A DNA stretch of 53,082 bases, from assembly GCA_030628905.1 (NCBI GenBank), contig DAOVQB010000010.1, forward strand, positions 1-53,082, given 5' to 3'. Positions within the stretch are counted from its first letter, which is position 1; each line of letters opens with the position of its first letter. The notes below the pieces were generated by a model that had not been told where the DNA came from, searched no databases, and saw only the letters and a program-made list of their open reading frames with translations. Source of the stretch: DAOVQB01 sp023128935. Lineage in GTDB: Bacteria; Eisenbacteria; RBG-16-71-46; CAIMUX01; WJJG01. Made by a program: the position numbers and the translations under genes. Shown here one piece after another: positions 17,025 through 24,967 of the stretch.

Positions 17025-17399
17025 CTATGCGGCCCGGCCTATACACTCGAGCATCCGGGTAACGAGATCCTGTTCAGTGGATGACCGCACCAGGCACTCG
17101 GATGCCCCTAGCTGATAGGCCTCGATGGCAGCGGCGGAATCCTCGTCGGACAGGAGCACCATCACCGGAATTTGAGCGAACCGGGCATCTCCCTTGATCC
17201 ACGGCAGCATCTCACTGCCGTCCACTCCCGGCAGCGCCCAGTCGAGAACGATGAGAGCGATATCTGGGTAGTGCGCCGGGAGAATCTCCATGACCTCTCT
17301 GGCGTCATGGGCCTTGAGTATCCCGTGGCCCAGAACTTGAGAAGCTCCTCGCAATACCTGATGCATGGAATTCGAATGCTCCGCTGCAAGGATTTTCAT
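17025..17399 (-). CDS. Stand-alone receiver domain protein
   Basis: 124 aa, one receiver domain and no output domain. Phospho-acceptor Asp in IVLDWALPGVDG, the switch residue region MVLLSDEDS. The conserved Lys before the last helix (usually KPF) is replaced by Arg (ECLVRSS), and the first acidic pair is reduced (LAAEHS instead of VDDS), so phosphorylation behaviour may differ from CheY. The ATG overlaps the cheR stop by four bases (ATGA), implying translational coupling. Preceded by GGAGG. Confidence 0.82.
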   Translation of the reverse strand: MKILAAEHSNSMHQVLRGASQVLGHGILKAHDAREVMEILPAHYPDIALIVLDWALPGVDGSEMLPWIKGDARFAQIPVMVLLSDEDSAAAIEAYQLGASECLVRSSTEQDLVTRMLECIGRAA

Positions 17400-18250
17400 G
17401 GCCGCCTCCTGTAGCAGGGACAATCACCCACACTTGCGGGCTCGAACACGCCATTCTCGGGAAGCTCTTCCCCTTGGCCCAGGAGGAGCATCCCTCCGGG
17501 TGACATGGCACCGGCGACGCACCCTAGGATCTCCTTCTGCGCGGGTTCAGAGTAGTAGCAGAGAACACGGCGCAGGAGCACGGCATCGAAGGCTCCCGAG
17601 GCAAGCCCATCGGTTGAATCCATGAGGTTGTGCTGCCTGAATCGCACAGACCCTCGAACGGCATCTTTGAGCGAATGGACAAGGTTGTCCCTGGTGAAGT
17701 AGCGCTCCAAGTAGCCCTCCGGCAGGCTGCTCTCCATTGCGCGGGGATCATACCGGCCGGCTACGGCCAGGAAGAGAGCTGCGGGCGAGATATCCGTACC
17801 GATGATCTCGTAGTGCGCAGGCATTCCCATGTCTACCGCCGTTCCCCACATACGGTCCAACAAGGCCATGACGAGCGAGTAGGGCTCTTGTCCAGTGGAA
17901 CACCCTGCTGACCAGATCCGGATCTTCTCGCCCCCATCGGACAGGAGCCCCTCTTCGCGCTCAGGAAGCAAGTGGTCCGATAACGCCCGGAGGCCCTCGG
18001 AATCACGGAACCACCAGGTTTCCCGTGAGAGCATGGCGTTGGCCAGCTGGTCACGGACACCCGACTGTGGGTCTGCCGCCTTGGCGAAGAACTCCTCGAA
18101 CGAATCGGCCTTCAATCGAAGCATGAGCCTGGCGATCCCCTCATCGACGGACTGATGACAGGCGTCGCCGGTCTTAATGCCGCAACGAGCTTTCAGAAGG
18201 TCACGAAGCTGCTGCAGTTGATCCGGATTGAGTGTTTGCGCTGTTTTCAT
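17396..18250 (-). CDS. cheR: CheR protein-glutamate methyltransferase
   Basis: 284 aa from ATG 18250 (GAGGAA upstream); the longer frame to 18490 overlaps cheB and has no family match. N-terminal helical domain (LRDLLKARCGIKT), then the SAM-binding methyltransferase with MLSRETWWFRD (family MTTNETxFFR), IRIWSAGCSTGQEPYSLVMALL and IIGTDISPAAL. FDAVLLRRVLCYYS corresponds to the FDVIFCRNVLIYF motif, with Asn replaced by Arg. It methylates receptor glutamates using SAM; no receptor is encoded in the window. Coupled to the following receiver gene by ATGA. Confidence 0.9.
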   Translation of the reverse strand: MKTAQTLNPDQLQQLRDLLKARCGIKTGDACHQSVDEGIARLMLRLKADSFEEFFAKAADPQSGVRDQLANAMLSRETWWFRDSEGLRALSDHLLPEREEGLLSDGGEKIRIWSAGCSTGQEPYSLVMALLDRMWGTAVDMGMPAHYEIIGTDISPAALFLAVAGRYDPRAMESSLPEGYLERYFTRDNLVHSLKDAVRGSVRFRQHNLMDSTDGLASGAFDAVLLRRVLCYYSEPAQKEILGCVAGAMSPGGMLLLGQGEELPENGVFEPASVGDCPCYRRRP

Positions 18251-18299
18251 GGCAGCAAGGTTCCTCGAGTAAGCCACCACCTCGGGCGTCCGCGGGATT

Positions 18300-19340
18300 T
18301 CATGCGGCACCTCGTGACACGGACGAAAACCCCAGTGTGGCGTGCGCGATATCTTGGAGGGGCAGGATCTTCTCCGCCGCAGCGATATCGGCGGCCGCCT
18401 TCGGCATCCCGTAGACCACCGAGGTTGCCTGGTCCTGCGCAATCGTCCGCGCGCCTGCACGGCGCATCTCCAGGAGGCCCTTGGCGCCATCTGTGCCCAT
18501 GCCTGTCAGGAGAACGCCGACGGCATCCGGCCCGGCAATCTGGGCCACCGAACAAAAAGTGACGTCCACAGCAGGGCGTTGGAAGTGGACCCGCGGCCCC
18601 TTCGTCATCTCCACCCGGTGGCCAGCCCCGCCACGCGCGAGGACCATGTGGGAATCCCCCGGCGCTAGAAGCGCCAGCCCGGGTGCCAGCGCGTCACCGT
18701 GACTGGCCTCCTTGACCTCAATCGCGCAAGCCTTGTTCAGCGATTCTGCAAAGGGCTTGGTGAAGTTAGGGGGCATGTGCTGAATGAGCAGTGTGGCCGG
18801 GGCATTGGCAGGGAAATCCCGGAGCACAGCTTCAATGGCCCTTGTACCTCCGGTCGATGCGCCAATGGCGATGATTCTGTTGGGAGGATATGAGAACGTG
18901 TGTTGCAGCGCAGCCCGCGGAGATTGCATGGCTTGGCGTGCCCCGCCCACCCTGGCCGCAGCGGCAGCCTTGATCTGGCGGGCAAGCACGGTGCTCACTT
19001 CCCCGATTTCCGACGCAGATCCCGGTTTGCAGAAGACGTCCACAGCGCCAATCCTGAGCGCCTCGAGAGCGATGCGACTTCCCTTCTTCGCCAGAGAGCT
19101 CAGGATGATCACGGGCAGGGGGTAGAATTGCATGAGCTTCTTGAGGAAGGTGAGACCGTCCATTCTGGGCATTTCGAGATCGAGCGTGAGCACATCGGGC
19201 TTGAGTTTCAGGATCATGTCGCGAGCGACATAGGGGTCGGGTGCCTGGCCAACAACCTCGATCTCCGGGTCCTGGGACAGCTGCTGTTCTATAACTCTCC
19301 GTACCACCGCGGAGTCATCCACGATCAGGACCCTGACCAT
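18300..19340 (-). CDS. cheB: CheB methylesterase/deamidase
   Basis: 346 aa. N-terminal receiver (VLIVDDSAVVRR, phospho-Asp in LDLEMPRMDGL, KPGSA), then the methylesterase domain with catalytic Ser in GASTGGTRAIEAVL, His in LIQHMPPNFT and Asp in LTGMGTDGAKGL. Removes methyl groups from receptor glutamates when phosphorylated. ATG 19340 follows GAGGATGGAAC. It lies between the CheX-like gene and cheR in the same direction; the gap before it carries the 31-bp repeat copy B. Confidence 0.95.
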   Translation of the reverse strand: MVRVLIVDDSAVVRRVIEQQLSQDPEIEVVGQAPDPYVARDMILKLKPDVLTLDLEMPRMDGLTFLKKLMQFYPLPVIILSSLAKKGSRIALEALRIGAVDVFCKPGSASEIGEVSTVLARQIKAAAAARVGGARQAMQSPRAALQHTFSYPPNRIIAIGASTGGTRAIEAVLRDFPANAPATLLIQHMPPNFTKPFAESLNKACAIEVKEASHGDALAPGLALLAPGDSHMVLARGGAGHRVEMTKGPRVHFQRPAVDVTFCSVAQIAGPDAVGVLLTGMGTDGAKGLLEMRRAGARTIAQDQATSVVYGMPKAAADIAAAEKILPLQDIAHATLGFSSVSRGAA

Positions 19341-19381
19341 GTTCCATCCTCCTCGCGGTGCCGTGGGCGCCCTCGGTGCGT

Positions 19382-19412
19382 CACCGTATTTATAGACCGG
19401 GGCACTTAGGCC
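19382..19412 (-). repeat. 31-bp repeat, copy B
   Basis: 27/31 identity to 11962-11992 on the other strand. It overlaps the stop codon of the CheX-like gene (TAA at 19406-19408) and fills most of the gap before cheB. Confidence 0.6.
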
Positions 19413-19879
19413 ACCCTTGAGCTCTCATCTTTGACATGCATGCGTAATAGGATCGGATGACCGTCCGAGTTGAGCCAAACCTCGGTGATTGAGCCATCAT
19501 CTGGAACGGGCTCTGGCTTGCTCTGCGTCGTCGGCGTGCCCAGGTTGAAGACAGGAGTCGACCCCGCTATCTCTGTTAGCAGATTGCCGCAGAGGATGTT
19601 CAAGGTCTCTTTCATTGCGTCGAAGCACATCTCCTGTGCGTCTGGGGAGTCCTCATCCGTGCCGAGCATGTTGGATGAGAGGAGCTTGGCCACCTCGAAC
19701 GGGGCCCAGAATTCGCAGTAGCCGCTGAAAGGCCCCTGGAAGGTGAGGCGCACTCCCACGGCCTGCCACGTGGACAGATCCGGGGGAGGAGCGTCCATTG
19801 GCATGGCGAAGACAAATGCGGAATCCTCCAGCACGCGTGCTGTAGTCCGTTCAAGCAGAGCGGTCTCGGGCTTCATCAT
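19406..19879 (-). CDS. CheX-like protein
   Basis: 157 aa. The helix MKETLNILCGNLLTEIAG resembles the CheX/CheC helix with E-x2-N (here ETLN), followed by a beta strand (STPVFNLGTP) as in CheX. The N-terminal half (LTFQGPFSGYCEFWAPFEVAKLLSSNMLG) matches the G-x4-G-x7-F-x2-A-x2-L pattern of the family. Probable CheY-P phosphatase or receiver-binding protein. Its start (ATGATG at 19879) overlaps the cheY end by 29 nt, so the two are co-translated. More divergent than the CheX at 15572. Confidence 0.7.
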   Translation of the reverse strand: MMKPETALLERTTARVLEDSAFVFAMPMDAPPPDLSTWQAVGVRLTFQGPFSGYCEFWAPFEVAKLLSSNMLGTDEDSPDAQEMCFDAMKETLNILCGNLLTEIAGSTPVFNLGTPTTQSKPEPVPDDGSITEVWLNSDGHPILLRMHVKDESSRVA

Positions 19880-20258
19880 CCCAATCTCCTACGACTTGCC
19901 TAAGGGTGTCGCGTACATCCTCTGGCGTGAAAGGTTTTCGGACGTAGCCCGCCACTCCTTTGGAACGTAGTTCCTCAATACGCGTCGAGCTCCCCTCCGT
20001 CGAGATGACGATGACTGGAACGGACGCAAGCTCGGGATCTGCCTTCATCTGCGCAATCATCGCCATGCCGTCCATGACGGGCATGTTGATGTCGGCAAGC
20101 ACGAGATCGATCTTGTTGGTCTTCATTTCTTCCAGAGCAACCTGACCGTTTTCTGCTTCATGAAGACTTCCGACTGGGATACCCGTGAGTTTGAGGGTTC
20201 GCTTGATCATGATCCGGGTAACCTTGGAGTCATCCACAATCAATATGTTGAACCCCAT
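19851..20258 (-). CDS. CheY-like response regulator
   Basis: 135 aa single receiver with all key residues: LIVDDSKVTR, Asp in VLADINMPVMDG, Thr/Ser in VIVISTEGS and Lys in YVRKPF. A canonical phosphorylatable CheY-type protein with no output domain. It lies between the first HDOD gene and the CheX-like gene. Since no CheA is nearby, its kinase must be encoded elsewhere. Overlaps the next gene. Confidence 0.92.
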   Translation of the reverse strand: MGFNILIVDDSKVTRIMIKRTLKLTGIPVGSLHEAENGQVALEEMKTNKIDLVLADINMPVMDGMAMIAQMKADPELASVPVIVISTEGSSTRIEELRSKGVAGYVRKPFTPEDVRDTLRQVVGDWDDEARDRSA

Positions 20259-20275
20259 CGTCTTGGTCTCCCTGC

Positions 20276-21115
20276 CTATGAGTGGCTTTTCTGGATGTCC
20301 CGGAGCAGTACGGCAACGTCCGCGCTCAAGCGCTCGAACCCCGATCTGTCAAGTCCGAGCCGCTCACAGGCCCCGGCATCGGCTTCGAGATTCATGCCCT
20401 CGAATCCAAGTCCGGATCCCACTGTCTTGGCCGCAAGATTACTGATGCGCACGACATCGGCAACCGGGCCTGGTGTGGTTTCAACTTCATGATGGGTGCC
20501 AATGGCTCGCGAAATATCCTTGCCGAGATTCCATCGCTCTGAAATCTGGGCCCCGAGGTCAGCGTGGGAGAATCCCAGGACCTCGAGTTCCGCCCGGTAA
20601 TATGTCATAGAGCAGTCCGTTGTGAGTCTGCGGATCGATCCTTGGATGGCAGGATCCAAATGCCGGGTAAGAACGAGCTTCCCGATGTCGTGGAGCAGAG
20701 CCGCTGCGAAAGATAGTTGGGGGATCGCCATCTTGTGATCACGAAGCATCACCTCGGCCGCAAGTGCGGAGGCAACAGAGTGCGTCCAGAGTTCTTCTTC
20801 GCCCAGCCCGTACTCGGGTAGCGCATTCCCCATCGGCTCACGGACGTGGCTGCTGATTGCAATTTCAAGAACCTTCCCAAGCCCAATGCGGATGGTGGCA
20901 TCCTTGATACTATTTGTCGGATAATAGGCTCCGGCTATCGGAGAATTGGCGTAGCGTAGCACGCTGGCGGTCAGGGCCTGATCGAAGCGAATAATCTCAA
21001 CTGCCGTACCCACCTCGGCTTCGTCCACAGCAAGGATCTGTACCAATTTCGCCGCTGCGGTGGGGAGGGGCGCGAGATCCTGGACTTCCTGTACTAGATC
21101 ATCGAGGGTAATCAC
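20276..21115 (-). CDS. HDOD domain signalling protein
   Basis: 279 aa from GTG 21115, whose GTGA overlaps the cheD stop and which has AGGAG upstream; a longer frame to 21148 is less likely. HDOD domain: VQDLAPLPTAAAKLVQIL, IIRFDQALTASVLRYANSP, FAAALLHDIGKLVLTRHL (an intact HD pair) and GAQISERWNLGKDISRAIGTHH. Predicted regulatory scaffold or HD-type hydrolase in the Che pathway. Paralogous to the HDOD gene at 16096. Translationally coupled to cheD. Confidence 0.86.
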   Translation of the reverse strand: MITLDDLVQEVQDLAPLPTAAAKLVQILAVDEAEVGTAVEIIRFDQALTASVLRYANSPIAGAYYPTNSIKDATIRIGLGKVLEIAISSHVREPMGNALPEYGLGEEELWTHSVASALAAEVMLRDHKMAIPQLSFAAALLHDIGKLVLTRHLDPAIQGSIRRLTTDCSMTYYRAELEVLGFSHADLGAQISERWNLGKDISRAIGTHHEVETTPGPVADVVRISNLAAKTVGSGLGFEGMNLEADAGACERLGLDRSGFERLSADVAVLLRDIQKSHS

Positions 21116-21588
21116 AGTTGGATCTCCTGTCCTTGGATGGTCATCCATGCTCGCCCGGTACCGATCTCCAGATATAGTGTCCGGGAGTTGCTGCCGCCGA
21201 CGTGCTCTCTCTCGATCATTAGATTGTTTTTCCAGAAGATCTTGCGTGTTACGACCTGGTTGCGCTTCCCGACCGCAAAGAAATCCTTGTCGTCAAAGAC
21301 CTGTGCCCCGCCAGCTATCTTGATCTTGATGATTCGCTTGGATGCTCCGAGCTTGAAGGCTTCCTTGAAGAAAGCCGGGATCCCCGTATCGGCGAACATG
21401 TACGGGTTGGCCTTGGCCTTGTCAGGGTTCACTGAAGAGACGGGCAGCATGAAATGAAGAATACCGCCTACCTGAGCCGATTGGTCATGGATCGCGAGCC
21501 CGATACAAGAACCCAGGGCATGCGTAACGACTATATCCCCCGCGTTGGCGGAGAGCTTCATGTCGCCCACCCCAACCACATGTCTCAT
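21112..21588 (-). CDS. cheD: CheD receptor glutamine deamidase
   Basis: 158 aa from ATG 21588, preceded by GAGGACAATC; 33 more codons upstream are open but do not match the family. Catalytic residues are clear: Thr22, Cys28 (THALGSCIG) and His45 (GGILHFMLP). C-terminal half IKIAGGAQVF...GKRNQ as usual. Deamidates Gln to Glu on chemoreceptors and interacts with CheX/CheC-type phosphatases. First gene of the minus-strand cluster; overlaps the HDOD gene by GTGA. Confidence 0.93.
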   Translation of the reverse strand: MRHVVGVGDMKLSANAGDIVVTHALGSCIGLAIHDQSAQVGGILHFMLPVSSVNPDKAKANPYMFADTGIPAFFKEAFKLGASKRIIKIKIAGGAQVFDDKDFFAVGKRNQVVTRKIFWKNNLMIEREHVGGSNSRTLYLEIGTGRAWMTIQGQEIQL

Positions 21589-21972
21589 GATTGTCCTCGA
21601 TCTGTTCCTATGCCCAGCTCGCCCATCCCCTGCCGCGGATAGTGCTCCGCCGCCAAGCGTCCGCTCCCGCGGATGCTGCATTTCCACTAGCCAATTGATT
21701 CGGCAGGAGCCCTCTTAATCCTTGCCCGAAAGTTGCGATATGATGCTTGTCTGTGTCCATTCCTGAGGAGCGGGAGTCTCAAGGGCCCAAACCAGCCACT
21801 ACCCAGACGGGCTGGGCGGACTCCGCCACCTCCCGGGTGGGGAACAGGGCTTGATTGCACAGACCGCTTCAGTTCTTGGTGTCAATGGGCGAAAAGATAC
21901 AGGAAGAGGATATGCCCATCGCTGGCATGTCTTGCCCGATGGACTATGGGTTGGATCAGGAGGAACGCAACA
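21589..21972. other. Divergent regulatory region of the Che cluster
   Basis: 384 bases between cheD (minus) and the receiver/STAS gene (plus). Both promoters must be here; TATGAT at 21739-21744 is a possible -10 box but no well-spaced -35 was found. No gene. Confidence 0.5.
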
Positions 21973-23085
21973 ATGTCCCTCAAGCTGATGACGGTTGACG
22001 ACAGCCGCACGATTCGCCGCATTGTGGCTTCTTATGCAAAGGCCATGGCTCCCGATGTTGAGGTTATGGAGGCGGCCAACGGCCAGGAGGCTCTCGATAA
22101 GTGCAAGGAAAAACTTCCTGATATCATCATACTTGACGTCAATATGCCTGTCATGACCGGAGAGGAGTGCCTGAAACGCCTGCGCGAGGAAGAAGCAACA
22201 AAAGGAATTCCTGTTGTCATGTTGACCACTGAATCGGAGAAGCAGCTCGTCGTCAAGCTCCTACAGATGGGTGTTCAGCAGTTCATCATCAAGCCGTTTG
22301 AGAAGGAAGAGTTCATGAAGAAGGTCGGTGGGGTTGTCTCGAAGATCGAAGTGGGCGCCCCTGATGGCGGAACCACATCGACACCTCAGGGCAAGTACGT
22401 GCTTGTTTTGGAGGACAAGGAGAAGATCAAGAACACGATTGCCGCGGCCGCAAAGGGCGTCTATGAGATGGTTGGTACCGCGGACATGGGACAGGCACTG
22501 GCCCACTTCAAGACCAGCGCTCCCCAATTGGTGCTCGCGAACCTTTCGATCGAAGGGGTCGATGCATTCGAACTATTCGTACAGATGCGGAAAGTGCCCG
22601 ATCGCCAGGGCGTCCGCTACGTGGGAATGTGCCTGAAGACGGCGAACGATAGGATCTCCAGGGCACGTGGCACGGGCTACATCGAAATCCTGGCTAAGCC
22701 ATTCACGCCGGACGATGTGAAGTCGGTACTGAAGTCAAGCGGCAAAGCCGCTGTGAATGCTGAGGCAAACGGCGATGTGTACGTGATCAAGGCTGAAGGC
22801 GGTAAGTTTCAGGTTGTGATTCCAATGATTTTGAAAGCCATAGATGGAGCCGCAGAAGATGGATTTATGAAGATCCTCATAGACCTCTCGGCAATCCCCG
22901 AAGGAGATCTGGACGACGTGACCCTGTGGGGAGGTGTCGCGGAGAAGATAGCCGGATTGGGACTGAGCGCCTCCTACGTGTCTCCGTCCACACAGGTCAT
23001 TGAGAAGTTGAAGGGTCTTCTCGACACGCAGGACCTCAAGGTCCTCACCGACGCGGACGAGGCCATGCGCGCCCTCGCGGCATAA
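21973..23085 (+). CDS. Receiver-pseudoreceiver-STAS protein
   Basis: 370 aa from ATG 21973; the open frame upstream to 21733 has no matches. Domain 1 (1-125) is a full receiver: VDDSRTIRR, Asp55 in ILDVNMPVMTG, TTE, Lys107 in IIKPF. Domain 2 (about 141-258) is receiver-like but the acceptor Asp is Asn190 (VLANLSIEG) while Lys242 (LAKPF) remains. Domain 3 (about 267-370) is STAS-like (MKILIDLSAIP...VAEKIAGLGLSASYV), with Asp where anti-anti-sigma factors have the phosphorylated Ser. It probably joins phosphorelay input to a partner-switch type output. Divergent from the Che cluster; partners unknown. Confidence 0.8.
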   Translation: MSLKLMTVDDSRTIRRIVASYAKAMAPDVEVMEAANGQEALDKCKEKLPDIIILDVNMPVMTGEECLKRLREEEATKGIPVVMLTTESEKQLVVKLLQMGVQQFIIKPFEKEEFMKKVGGVVSKIEVGAPDGGTTSTPQGKYVLVLEDKEKIKNTIAAAAKGVYEMVGTADMGQALAHFKTSAPQLVLANLSIEGVDAFELFVQMRKVPDRQGVRYVGMCLKTANDRISRARGTGYIEILAKPFTPDDVKSVLKSSGKAAVNAEANGDVYVIKAEGGKFQVVIPMILKAIDGAAEDGFMKILIDLSAIPEGDLDDVTLWGGVAEKIAGLGLSASYVSPSTQVIEKLKGLLDTQDLKVLTDADEAMRALAA

Positions 23086-23104
23086 CCGCCGCACGCTGAG
23101 CAAG

Positions 23105-23998
23105 CTACTGTTGCTGCAGCTCCAATATAACTTGGTATCCATTGTCATCAATAGGGATCATGCGGCTTCGTAGCGAATCAAGCGCTGCCAGAACTGCTCC
23201 CCGGTTGCGCGCGCCGCCACTGGCTCTGAGATGAGGTTGCAGCTTAGGCGGCGGCTCGAAGATCCATGATGAGATGAGTACACGGCCTTCTCCATGCCGC
23301 AACATACGGGCCGGGAGTTCAGTGGCCGGGACTGAACTGGCTATGAGGAGTTCGCAGTCAGCATAGAGCCTGAGGTAACTCGTACCGATATAGCCACATT
23401 CAGTGACCACCAGATCATGGGGACCGGTATTTCGGATCAGATAGCTGTGTGCGTTGTACCAGTAGTCCGCCTTGTGCGATGTCTGTGGCAAAACGGCTCC
23501 TAGTAGGTTTCCCAAGAAAAGGGCAGCGACGAAGAAACAACACAGCATGTATCGCAAGACAGAGCCCTGGCCATTAGCAACTCCACGAAAGATCGCCAGC
23601 ATTCCTATCGGGATCAGGGCGATCCAGAATTCAGGGTTATGCGGCTCCCAGAGAGTATTGAACACAGCGTACACCAGCAACAGCGGTACCGTGAAATAAT
23701 CATGAACACCGTTCATCTTGGATCCCACATAATTGCTCCGCTTGCGATGCCCCCTGATAGCAATGATCAACAGCACAGCAGCAATTGTTCCACTGATTAG
23801 TAGGAGGGCCAGGCAGACCCAGGTGACCCATGGTGCAAAACTCGCTGCGAGGAATTCTTCCTCCAGGATGACATTGTTTTGGAAAGTGGATGCCGTGAAG
23901 TGCTTAAACGCTGGGATGTTCATCAGGAAGGGGAGTCCCCAGATGGCGCGGATCACTCCGACCAGCACCAAGATCGGGCTCACCCACGACAGGGACAT
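23105..23998 (-). CDS. C-terminal half of split GT39/DUF2723-like membrane protein
   Basis: About 297 aa from an internal ATG at 23998 (MSLSWVSPILVLVGVIRAIWG), which has GGGAGG upstream and lies one base after the stop of the first half. At least five TM helices, then a soluble C-terminal domain (DYWYNAHSYLIRNTGPHDLVVTECGYIG...). The frame continues upstream into the 12-G tract, so the natural product is probably a fusion with 24000-24788. With 11 or 14 Gs the two halves would be one protein of about 560 aa. It might also be translated by restart at TGAGATG. Confidence 0.7.
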   Translation of the reverse strand: MSLSWVSPILVLVGVIRAIWGLPFLMNIPAFKHFTASTFQNNVILEEEFLAASFAPWVTWVCLALLLISGTIAAVLLIIAIRGHRKRSNYVGSKMNGVHDYFTVPLLLVYAVFNTLWEPHNPEFWIALIPIGMLAIFRGVANGQGSVLRYMLCCFFVAALFLGNLLGAVLPQTSHKADYWYNAHSYLIRNTGPHDLVVTECGYIGTSYLRLYADCELLIASSVPATELPARMLRHGEGRVLISSWIFEPPPKLQPHLRASGGARNRGAVLAALDSLRSRMIPIDDNGYQVILELQQQ

Positions 23999-23999
23999 C

Positions 24000-24788
24000 T
24001 CACCTCCCTGATTGAGTCGCCCCCCCCCCCCACCCAAGTACCTCCGCCACAGTGTCGCAGTCGAATACAAGCACGGCCACCGCAAGATATGTGATCGCGG
24101 TTATCCCCACCGCCACAGTTGCGACCAGCGTGCTCCCACGTAGAAGAGCTGGGAGACGGATGTCTGGCCGAAAGCGCCAGATCCGAATGAGGGAGATAAG
24201 CACGACGAGAAGCAACAATGCGTGCATTTGGTGTAGCAGAGTTGCAAGGGCCACACAGAAACCGAGTTCTATGAAGTACCTGGCCCGGAACGTTTCAGTA
24301 GCAAGTGTAAGAAGACGATGTGCGCAGAGGATGAGGAATGGAAGCGGAAGAAGATATGTTTCGGCTTCGACGCTGTACCACCAGAAGCCATAGGAAACGC
24401 CGATTGCGCCCAAGCAGGCGATGGCATACTGCGTTTGGACGCCGAGGCGGATTGCCAGAAGAAAGGTGAGCAGCAGCGTCAGCATCCCCGCAAGCACATT
24501 GTTGACTTGCATCGGGAGCTCTGGGCTTCCGCGGTATCCGATAAGCAGCCAAAGGTTATAGACGACGCGGTTGAAGCTATTGAAGAGAAGATGGTTAGGG
24601 TGAAAAAGGCACTGGAGGTGTCCATCGCCGACTTCAAGTATGTAGGCGATTGAGTCCTCCGCTTCGCTGTGGTTGACGGCCAATGTTGAAAAGAACAAGG
24701 CCGCGAACGCCAAGAGAAGCAAGCCGACCCAAACCCAGCCAGCAGGATCAATGGAATGCAGAGCCGGTCTTGTTCTCTGAATGCTCAT
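24000..24788 (-). CDS. N-terminal half of split GT39/DUF2723-like membrane protein
   Basis: 262 aa, ending a few codons after the G tract (VLGWGGGATQSGR, then TGA). About six TM helices. The first periplasmic loop contains HSEAEDSIAYILEVGDG and FHPNHLLFNSF, resembling the acidic first loop and HP motif of C-type, lipid-dependent glycosyltransferases (PMT/GT39, DUF2723). Predicted transfer of a sugar from a polyprenyl phosphate donor outside the inner membrane. Truncated relative to family members, which continue with more TM helices as found in the next frame. ATG 24788 follows GGGGAG. Confidence 0.72.
   Translation of the reverse strand: MSIQRTRPALHSIDPAGWVWVGLLLLAFAALFFSTLAVNHSEAEDSIAYILEVGDGHLQCLFHPNHLLFNSFNRVVYNLWLLIGYRGSPELPMQVNNVLAGMLTLLLTFLLAIRLGVQTQYAIACLGAIGVSYGFWWYSVEAETYLLPLPFLILCAHRLLTLATETFRARYFIELGFCVALATLLHQMHALLLLVVLISLIRIWRFRPDIRLPALLRGSTLVATVAVGITAITYLAVAVLVFDCDTVAEVLGWGGGATQSGR
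24020..24031 (-). repeat. 12-nt poly-G tract at frame junction
   Basis: Twelve consecutive C on plus (G in the coding strand), exactly where the coding frame changes between the two halves. 11 or 14 Gs would restore one frame. Confidence 0.85.
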
Positions 24789-24967
24789 GGAACACGCTCC
24801 CCACTAGGAGATCAGACATTCAGGTCAATGCGGGCCTCATATCTGGATTCAGCCAACACGCGCAGCATCGCGAGTCATTTCCTCAAGTATAGCGGCCCCG
24901 ACTTTAGCAGTCTAGAGACCTGGCCTAAAACCCAGCCGTTTCGGAAGTGGCGGGATGGGCAAGGGGG

